From NCBI RefSeq assembly GCF_001456155.1, contig NZ_CP013293.1, positions 3,534,001-3,598,000 of the forward strand: a stretch of 64,000 nucleotides of DNA. Reading direction: 5' to 3'. The number at the start of each line of letters is the position of its first letter. The first letter of the stretch is position 1. The translations under genes were made by a program, and so were the position numbers. Under the pieces are notes generated by a model. That model was not told where the DNA came from. It did not search any database and saw only the letters and a list, made by a program, of their open reading frames with translations. Positions 59,544 to 64,000 of the stretch are shown in pieces. The DNA is from Chryseobacterium sp. IHB B 17019. Its GTDB lineage: Bacteria > Bacteroidota > Bacteroidia > Flavobacteriales > Weeksellaceae.

Positions 59544-60314
59544 TTATGGGTGCAAAGTTTTAGTTCCCAAATCAGTAATTTGTCCAAAGGTTACTGTAAC
59601 ACTGCCGGTATTTTCATCCACATAACCGGTGCCATCATCAGCATCATAAGAAACCGTGTAATTTCCCTGTGGCAAGCCTGAAAACATAAAGAATCCGTCA
59701 GTATTAGGAATTGCAGTCGCGATAGTATCCGAAGCAACAATCGCATGTACCACTGCTTCAGCTGCCGCTGGCTGTACATATCCTTTTATCTGTCCGTTGG
59801 TAAGCTCAGAGAAAGTTCTGATCACTGGTTTTAAAATATAAGATCCGTTTCCTGTTGTTACGATAGACTTTCCTGCATCAAAATCTATCCATACGGTATA
59901 AGCTCCATTGGCCGCTAAAGTTTGGTGCCAGTTGAACTTGAGCCCGCTTTGCTGTGCAGACGGAGTTTGAAGCGGATGTGTAACTCCATTGACAACTAAT
60001 GTATTATTCGGGCCTAAAATCATTCGCATCTGAGAAACTTCTCCTTCCGGCAATACTGCCTGACCTAATACCACATCGGTTCCGTTCTTAAAGTTTAGAA
60101 GGTTGTAAACTCCTGGATTTGGAAAGTTTAGGGCGACCCACTGTCCGTTGCTATTGATCTCAATCCCCCGAATATCAATATTAACAGCATCATAATCCGC
60201 AGGTCCGTCAGTAAGACGTACGTTTACTGTAGCTGTACCACTTTCGTCGGAATCATTGCATGAAGCGAAAAAAAGCACGCATATACAGCTGCCTAATAAT
60301 ATAAAATTTTTCAT
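59544..60314 (-). CDS. DUF4382 lipoprotein with carboxypeptidase-like C-terminus
   Basis: A 256-residue lipoprotein (lipobox LFFASC, Cys19). Residues 28-165 form the DUF4382 domain (TATVNVRLTDGPADYDAVNI, GIEINSNGQWVALNF, VLPEGEVSQMRMIL). The last 75 residues (GQIKGYVQPAAAEAVVHAI onward, with FMFSGLPQGNYTVSYDAD) are a carboxypeptidase regulatory-like beta-sandwich. An envelope protein of unknown ligand, common in Bacteroidota. Convergent with csaA. Confidence 0.88.
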   Translation of the reverse strand: MKNFILLGSCICVLFFASCNDSDESGTATVNVRLTDGPADYDAVNIDIRGIEINSNGQWVALNFPNPGVYNLLNFKNGTDVVLGQAVLPEGEVSQMRMILGPNNTLVVNGVTHPLQTPSAQQSGLKFNWHQTLAANGAYTVWIDFDAGKSIVTTGNGSYILKPVIRTFSELTNGQIKGYVQPAAAEAVVHAIVASDTIATAIPNTDGFFMFSGLPQGNYTVSYDADDGTGYVDENTGSVTVTFGQITDLGTKTLHP

Positions 60315-60393
60315 AGAATGATATTTTGTGTATAAATTAAACGTTTTTGGTAATTAATTTATTATGTATATTCGGGTTCGAAATGCAATAAAA

Positions 60394-61098
60394 ATGATAC
60401 AAAACATTCCTTTAGAAAGGATTTTATTTCTTGATATTGAGACAGTTCCCGGTGCAGCCTTGTGGGAAGATCTATCTGAGACCGAACGCTTGCTCTGGGA
60501 TAAAAAAACGAGGTTTCAAAGAAAAGATGAAATTTCCGCAGAAGACTTTTATCCGGAAAGAGCCGGAATAATGGCAGAATTCGGAAAAATTGTCTGTATT
60601 ACCATCGGTATGCTCGAAAAGAATGATACCTTAAAAATAAAAAGTTTTGCAAATCACGATGAGAAGAAAATGCTTCAGGAATTTGGCGAAATATTTAACA
60701 GTCCGAGGCTTCGGGATGTGATTCTTTGTGCTCACAACGGAAAAGAATTTGATTTCCCCTGGATAGCCAGAAGATTCTTAATCAATGGAATACAGCCTCC
60801 CACTCCATTTCAGATGTTCGGGAAAAAGCCTTGGGAAATTCCGCATATTGATACGATGGAATTTTGGAAGTTTGGGGATTACAAAAGCTTTGTCTCATTA
60901 GAATTATTAGCCCATCTTTTCGGAATTCCTACTCCGAAGGATGATATTGACGGATCAATGGTTTCATCAATCTACTACATAGAGAAAGACTTGCAAAGAA
61001 TAGTTGACTATTGTGAAAAAGATGTCTTAACTTTGGCAAATATTTTCCGGCGGATGCGTCAGGAAGATTTGTTGAAAAGGTACATCAATTTAGATTAA
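60394..61098 (+). CDS. 3'-5' exonuclease (DEDD-type)
   Basis: A 234-residue nuclease-like protein of the DnaQ/RNase H-like exonuclease fold. The DEDD acidic residues are visible: LFLDIETVPG (first D and E) near residue 11, CAHNGKEFDFPWIARR near 114 (second D region), and VDYCEKDVLTLANIFRRM near 205 (last D, DEDDy with Tyr). I prefer the ATG at 60394 (MIQNIPLERIL); the ATG at 60364 lies on a TATATTCG stretch that resembles a -7 box. The gene ends 3 bases before sufT, so they are probably cotranscribed. Confidence 0.85.
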   Translation: MIQNIPLERILFLDIETVPGAALWEDLSETERLLWDKKTRFQRKDEISAEDFYPERAGIMAEFGKIVCITIGMLEKNDTLKIKSFANHDEKKMLQEFGEIFNSPRLRDVILCAHNGKEFDFPWIARRFLINGIQPPTPFQMFGKKPWEIPHIDTMEFWKFGDYKSFVSLELLAHLFGIPTPKDDIDGSMVSSIYYIEKDLQRIVDYCEKDVLTLANIFRRMRQEDLLKRYINLD

Positions 61099-61101
61099 AA
61101 A

Positions 61102-61428
61102 ATGAAATTTACAGACGATCAGATTGCTGACATTGGTGAAGAAATCATCAAAGTCTTAAAAACCGTGTATGACCCTGAAATTCCGGTTGATATCTATGAA
61201 TTGGGGCTCGTTTATGATGTTCAGATTTCCGATGATGCGGATGTTAAAATCATTATGACCCTTACTACCCCGAACTGCCCTGTTGCAGAAACGCTTCCAC
61301 AAGAAGTAAAAGACAAGGTGGCAGAGGTAGAAAACGTAAAAAGTGTTGATTTAGAGCTTACTTTCGAACCGAGCTGGCACAAGGATATGATGAGTGAAGA
61401 AGCGAAGTTTGAGCTGGGAATGCTTTAA
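61102..61428 (+). CDS. sufT: Fe-S cluster assembly factor SufT (DUF59 / MIP18 family)
   Basis: A 108-residue cytosolic protein with the DUF59/MIP18 fold: VYDPEIPVDIYELGLVYDV near residue 21 and TLTTPNCPVAETLPQEV near 52, including the conserved Cys. SufT helps maturation of Fe-S proteins, and the C-terminal WHKDMMSEEAKFELGML is the usual end. It lies 40 kb from the suf operon in this window, paired with the exonuclease gene, and ends at a hairpin. Confidence 0.9.
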   Translation: MKFTDDQIADIGEEIIKVLKTVYDPEIPVDIYELGLVYDVQISDDADVKIIMTLTTPNCPVAETLPQEVKDKVAEVENVKSVDLELTFEPSWHKDMMSEEAKFELGML

Positions 61429-61449
61429 AATTTGACTTTAAAATATAAC

Positions 61450-61478
61450 AGGCTGTCAGTTTTTGGCAGCCTTTATTG
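61450..61478 (+). terminator. Terminator after sufT
   Basis: Stem AGGCTGTC / GGCAGCCT (one wobble pair) with a 7-base loop and a short T-rich tail. Confidence 0.75.
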
Positions 61479-61488
61479 TTTACACGTT

Positions 61489-61570
61489 TTGTCACTCTGA
61501 ACGAAGCGAAAGCGGAGTGAAGAATCTCTCTAAACTAACGCTGAGATTTTTTCTTCGTCAGAATGACAAA
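61489..61570. repeat. REP-like imperfect inverted repeat (HSERSE type)
   Basis: Arms starting TTGTCACTCTGAACGAAG and ending TTCGTCAGAATGACAA are inverted copies with a few changes; the unit spans about 82 bases. It has the form of a palindromic intergenic repeat known for producing CHSERSE-type false peptides, and it sits between convergent genes. Confidence 0.75.
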
Positions 61571-61585
61571 TGGACAGCTACTTTT

Positions 61586-62422
61586 TTAACTTTCCCTTGC
61601 AATTTCTTTTCCTTCCCTTCTGCTCCATTCGCTCCAAGAGCCTACATATAAATGCGGGATTTTGAGCCCGGCATAGTTCAATGCTAAAATAGTGTGACAG
61701 GCGGTAACTCCGGAACCACAGTGAATAATTAAACTCTGGGGCTTATTCTGTAATAATTTTGAATATTTTTCTTTTAAAATTTCTGGTGTAAGGAAATTTC
61801 CATTTTCATCAAGGTTCTCTGAAAAAGGAATATTAATGGCTCCGGGAATGTGTCCGGCAACTAAATCAATAGGCTCAGATTCTCCTTTATAGCGATAAGC
61901 ATCTCTTACATCAATTACAGTAGAATTATTGTTTATCAATTCATTTTCAACATCTTCCAATGTCGAAACCGGAAGAAGCCAATTGCCTTTTTTAATTAGT
62001 TCTGCCTTTTCAAAAGTTTCTTCACCCGATGAAAACTCTAATCCTTCTTTTTCAGCATTTTGAAATCCGCCATCCAAAATCTGGACATTTTCAAACCCAA
62101 AAGATCTTAACATCCACCAAGCTCTTGCTGCTGCATTTGCCCCGTTTTTATCGTCATAAACAACAATATGGGAATCCTCTGAAATCCCAAGCTTTGAAAG
62201 TGTTTCTGCAAATTTTTCGGGACCTGGAAGAGGATGCCTTCCTCCGAATGCGGCATTTTCACCAATTTCAGCCAGATCTTTATCCAGATCTATGAACCTT
62301 GCTCCTTTGATATGTTTATTTAAATAGTTTTGATAAACATCTTTTCCGGCTCTCGCGTCAAGAATGATGAGCTTTTTGGTTGGAAGATTCTTTAATTCGG
62401 AAGGTGAGATGATGGGTAACAT
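61586..62422 (-). CDS. Sulfurtransferase (tandem rhodanese; mercaptopyruvate sulfurtransferase-like)
   Basis: A 278-residue cytosolic protein with two rhodanese domains (about 5-130 and 150-275). The active-site loop is HCGSGVTACH with Cys235; the CGSGVT form is usual for 3-mercaptopyruvate sulfurtransferase (SseA) rather than thiosulfate sulfurtransferase. It transfers sulfur from mercaptopyruvate or thiosulfate to cyanide or thiols. Upstream, GGRHPLPGPEKFAETLS near residue 60 is typical of the family. It is monocistronic. Confidence 0.92.
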   Translation of the reverse strand: MLPIISPSELKNLPTKKLIILDARAGKDVYQNYLNKHIKGARFIDLDKDLAEIGENAAFGGRHPLPGPEKFAETLSKLGISEDSHIVVYDDKNGANAAARAWWMLRSFGFENVQILDGGFQNAEKEGLEFSSGEETFEKAELIKKGNWLLPVSTLEDVENELINNNSTVIDVRDAYRYKGESEPIDLVAGHIPGAINIPFSENLDENGNFLTPEILKEKYSKLLQNKPQSLIIHCGSGVTACHTILALNYAGLKIPHLYVGSWSEWSRREGKEIARES

Positions 62423-62456
62423 TTTGTTGATTTTTGGTTTGATTAAAGTAATTTTT

Positions 62457-62466
62457 GGCTAAAGCC
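62457..62466. repeat. GGCTAAAGCC mini-palindrome
   Basis: Short palindrome, part of a set of GGCTAAAGCC-type intergenic elements; a larger copy lies at 62488. Confidence 0.4.
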
Positions 62467-62487
62467 ATTTGAGTTTTGAATAATAAA

Positions 62488-62505
62488 GCGGGCTAAAGCC
62501 CGCTC
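62488..62505. repeat. AGCGGGCT-aa-AGCCCGCT palindrome
   Basis: Perfect 8-base inverted repeat with a 2-base loop between two minus-strand genes. It has no T-run on the minus-strand side, so I treat it as a repeat element, although a role in termination after the HMG-CoA lyase gene cannot be excluded. Confidence 0.6.
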
Positions 62506-62539
62506 CTATTGATATTTTTAATTTATTTTAATTATTGAA

Positions 62540-62563
62540 ATCCTTCGACAGGCTCAGGATGAT
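62540..62563. repeat. REP-like half-site CCTTCGACAGGCTCAGGATGA
   Basis: Related in core (CTTCGAC-n-GCTCAG) to the elements at 14413 and 42178; here a single arm only. Confidence 0.5.
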
Positions 62564-62586
62564 ATCGCTAATACTACATTTTCTAT

Positions 62587-63435
62587 TTAAAAATGAAAAA
62601 TATCTTTCGCTTTATTATAAGAGCTTTCGAAGTTTAATAAATTTAATTTGTGATCGATTTTTTCTACACTCATGAAGTTAATAAGCTGTTCTGTAGGCAT
62701 ATTTCCCACCAGATCATCTTTTGCCATCGGGCAACCGCCGATTCCTTTGATTGCTGTATCAAATCTTGTACAGCCGTTATCATGGGCCGCCTTTAATTTT
62801 GAATAGGAATCTTCATAACGGTTATGAAAATGTCCCCCAAAATTAATATCCGGATATTTTGAAGGTATTTTGTCGAACAAAAGAGCAATGGTTTCCGGCG
62901 TTGCAACTCCCGTTGTATCAGAAAGTAAGATATTTTTAACTCCAATTTCTGAAAACCTTTGTGCCCAGAAATCTACATCTTCCCATTTCCACATTTCACC
63001 GTAAGGATTCCCAAAAGCCATTGAAAAATAGATGTTTAGCTGTCTGTTTTCTCTTTTTACGAGTTCAAGCATTTTAACGATTTCATTGAAGGCTTCTTCC
63101 TGATTCTTATTGGTATTTCTGTGTTGAAAAGTTTCAGAAATAGAAAAAGGAAAACCGATAATATCCACAGACTGATGTTTTAATGCTTTTTCAGCGCCCC
63201 TGTAATTTGCTATAATCGCAGAAACTTTTGTGTTGGAGCGGGATTTGTCAATATTTTCGGCAACCTCATCAGAGTCGGCCATTTGGGGAATTGCTTTCGG
63301 GGAAACGAAACTAAGACAATCCAATACATCAAAACCAACATCCATGAGAGAGTTGATATAATCTATTTTTTTATCAGTCGGGATAAATTCTCCCCAACCC
63401 TGCATTGCATCACGCGGACATTCAGTAAGAAACAT
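62587..63435 (-). CDS. Hydroxymethylglutaryl-CoA lyase
   Basis: A 282-residue TIM-barrel lyase that splits HMG-CoA to acetoacetate and acetyl-CoA in leucine degradation; cytosolic. It starts MFLTECPRDAMQGW, whose Glu and Arg are the conserved N-terminal active-site pair. The metal-binding segment HFHNRYEDS is near residue 198, and the signature GIGGCPMAKDDLVGNMPT with its catalytic Cys is near 232-249. I chose the ATG at 63435; a TTG at 63456 lies inside the TATATTTG promoter box. The family also includes citramalate-type lyases, so the substrate is fairly but not fully certain. Confidence 0.88.
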   Translation of the reverse strand: MFLTECPRDAMQGWGEFIPTDKKIDYINSLMDVGFDVLDCLSFVSPKAIPQMADSDEVAENIDKSRSNTKVSAIIANYRGAEKALKHQSVDIIGFPFSISETFQHRNTNKNQEEAFNEIVKMLELVKRENRQLNIYFSMAFGNPYGEMWKWEDVDFWAQRFSEIGVKNILLSDTTGVATPETIALLFDKIPSKYPDINFGGHFHNRYEDSYSKLKAAHDNGCTRFDTAIKGIGGCPMAKDDLVGNMPTEQLINFMSVEKIDHKLNLLNFESSYNKAKDIFHF

Positions 63436-63453
63436 TGGTACTTTTGATTTTCT

Positions 63454-63461
63454 CAAATATA
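63454..63461 (-). promoter_or_regulatory. Candidate -7 promoter box of the HMG-CoA lyase gene
   Basis: Minus strand TATATTTG, 18 bases before the ATG at 63435. It overlaps the in-frame TTG at 63456, so the TTG start would lie upstream of transcription start. A TTG at 63475-63473 is too close to be a normal -33 box. Confidence 0.5.
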
Positions 63462-63786
63462 ATAAAACTTATCAATTTCGATTCCGAAACATACAAAGCT
63501 AACATTAATTTGATTCTCAAAGGTTTATATCTTATTTAAAATTTCGATAATTCATATTCAAATACCAATAACGAATCTAAAGCTGAAATTACATTATGGA
63601 AAAGCAAATATGGTCGTTAAGATTCATTTAAAAAAACAGTTTATAATTAAGAAGCTGTCACATAAAACTCATCAATTCAGGATTAATTGATAGAAGTTGA
63701 AAATGTGGTACATTTTGTTTTCAAATTGGTAAACAAATTGCATATATACTCACAGAATAATTAAAATACTATTAAAATTAACAGCT
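63462..63786. other. Intergenic region without a gene
   Basis: About 325 bases of AT-rich sequence between divergent genes. It holds two small perfect inverted repeats: ATCAATT / AATTGAT (63671-63691) and AAAATGT-ggt-ACATTTT (63700-63716), the latter about 70 bases before the last gene. Neither has a T-run. I see no promoter match for the plus-strand gene. Confidence 0.5.
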
Positions 63787-64000
63787 ATGAATATTTCTTA
63801 TTACGATTTTAAAAACCTGCCGGATCAGGCTCAGTGCAATATTGTTATGAATCAGGGACGTGTGATGAATGAGACAACAATAGACAAATTAAAATATGTT
63901 TTATATGAAATTTCATATTTTACTGTTGAGATTATTTATAATACGGCCAATAATACAATCGCAGGGATGAATGTATTTCAAAATAAGGCGGTATATTCAA
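63787..64000 (+). CDS. Start of an unidentified gene, cut by the window end
   Basis: An open reading frame of 71 codons with no stop before the window ends; it begins MNISYYDFKNLPDQAQCNIV, with later NETTIDKLKYVLYEISYFTV. It has no signal peptide and reads as a soluble protein. Many Bacteroidota genomes carry small hypothetical genes that start this way, but no family can be named from this fragment. The start ATG is preceded by ATTAACAGCT, a weak ribosome site. Confidence 0.6.
   Translation, partial: MNISYYDFKNLPDQAQCNIVMNQGRVMNETTIDKLKYVLYEISYFTVEIIYNTANNTIAGMNVFQNKAVYS

Noticed and set aside
61463-61651. A 62-codon reading frame with CHSERSE-like text
   Set aside because: It lies over a REP-like palindrome and overlaps the sulfurtransferase gene; such peptides are a known artefact of these repeats.
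1-64000. tRNA, rRNA, CRISPR arrays, prophage or insertion-sequence genes
   Set aside because: I read both strands for cloverleaf ends, rRNA-like blocks, spaced repeats, integrases and transposases and saw none; a tRNA or CRISPR search tool would be needed to exclude short or degenerate forms.

Overview
The window looks like a chromosomal segment of a Chryseobacterium-type member of the Flavobacteriia (Bacteroidota). The base composition is AT-rich. Ribosome binding sites are weak, and promoters carry a TAnnTTTG -7 box, several with a TTG 19-20 bases upstream. There is a complete alternative complex III operon, several type IX secretion (T9SS) cargo proteins with C-terminal sorting domains, a GLPGLI protein, an S46 dipeptidyl peptidase, and many small DUF and lipoprotein genes typical of this group. 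I see no rRNA, tRNA, CRISPR array, transposase or prophage module. This is mostly core genome with some lineage-specific genes.

Layout. 1-2 kb: a membrane protein and a convergent SPOR-domain protein. 2.1-10.6 kb: alternative complex III actABCDEF, closed by a strong terminator. 10.6-16 kb: a CPBP protease, secreted and lipoprotein genes, apt, a TPR protein and ribH. 16-20 kb: an LTA-synthase-like sulfatase, a zinc metallopeptidase and a GLPGLI protein. 20.2-24.7 kb: sufA, sufB, sufC and sufD, with a four-helix-bundle gene between sufB and sufC. 24.8-29.2 kb (minus): a cluster encoding a large repetitive secreted protein, a T9SS protein and an orphan LytTR regulator. 29.4-33.3 kb: hflX, a DUF4919-like protein, a CPA1 antiporter and an AlkD-like protein. 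33.3-40.8 kb: a lipoprotein, two related surface proteins, a DUF6122 protein, a Ca2+/H+ antiporter, a truncated haemoglobin, a Kir channel and a cysteine-cluster protein. 41-46 kb: two tandem small secreted proteins, a DUF1801 protein, gdhA, dprA and a rhomboid protease. 46-52.5 kb: a DUF3078 protein, a META lipoprotein, a DPP7-type peptidase, a TonB-C-like protein and comM. 52.7-60.3 kb: an M4 metalloprotease, a T9SS protein, an ECF sigma factor with a membrane/beta-barrel partner, lipoproteins, a small HExxH protein and csaA. 60.4-64 kb: an exonuclease, sufT, a sulfurtransferase, an HMG-CoA lyase and the start of one unknown gene cut by the window end.

Functional themes are respiration (complex III replacement), Fe-S cluster assembly (suf plus a distant sufT), ion homeostasis, extracellular and periplasmic peptide degradation, and the DNA-uptake genes dprA and comM. 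The most unusual structure is the four-helix-bundle gene in the suf operon. It sits inside a 27-base inverted repeat able to form a long RNA stem, which resembles the intervening-sequence elements of 23S rRNA but lies between two protein genes. Other points of interest are a LytTR regulator whose phospho-acceptor Asp is replaced by Glu, a predicted anti-sigma/beta-barrel fusion next to an ECF sigma gene with a palindrome in its promoter, and a pair of paralogous ADAV-motif envelope proteins.
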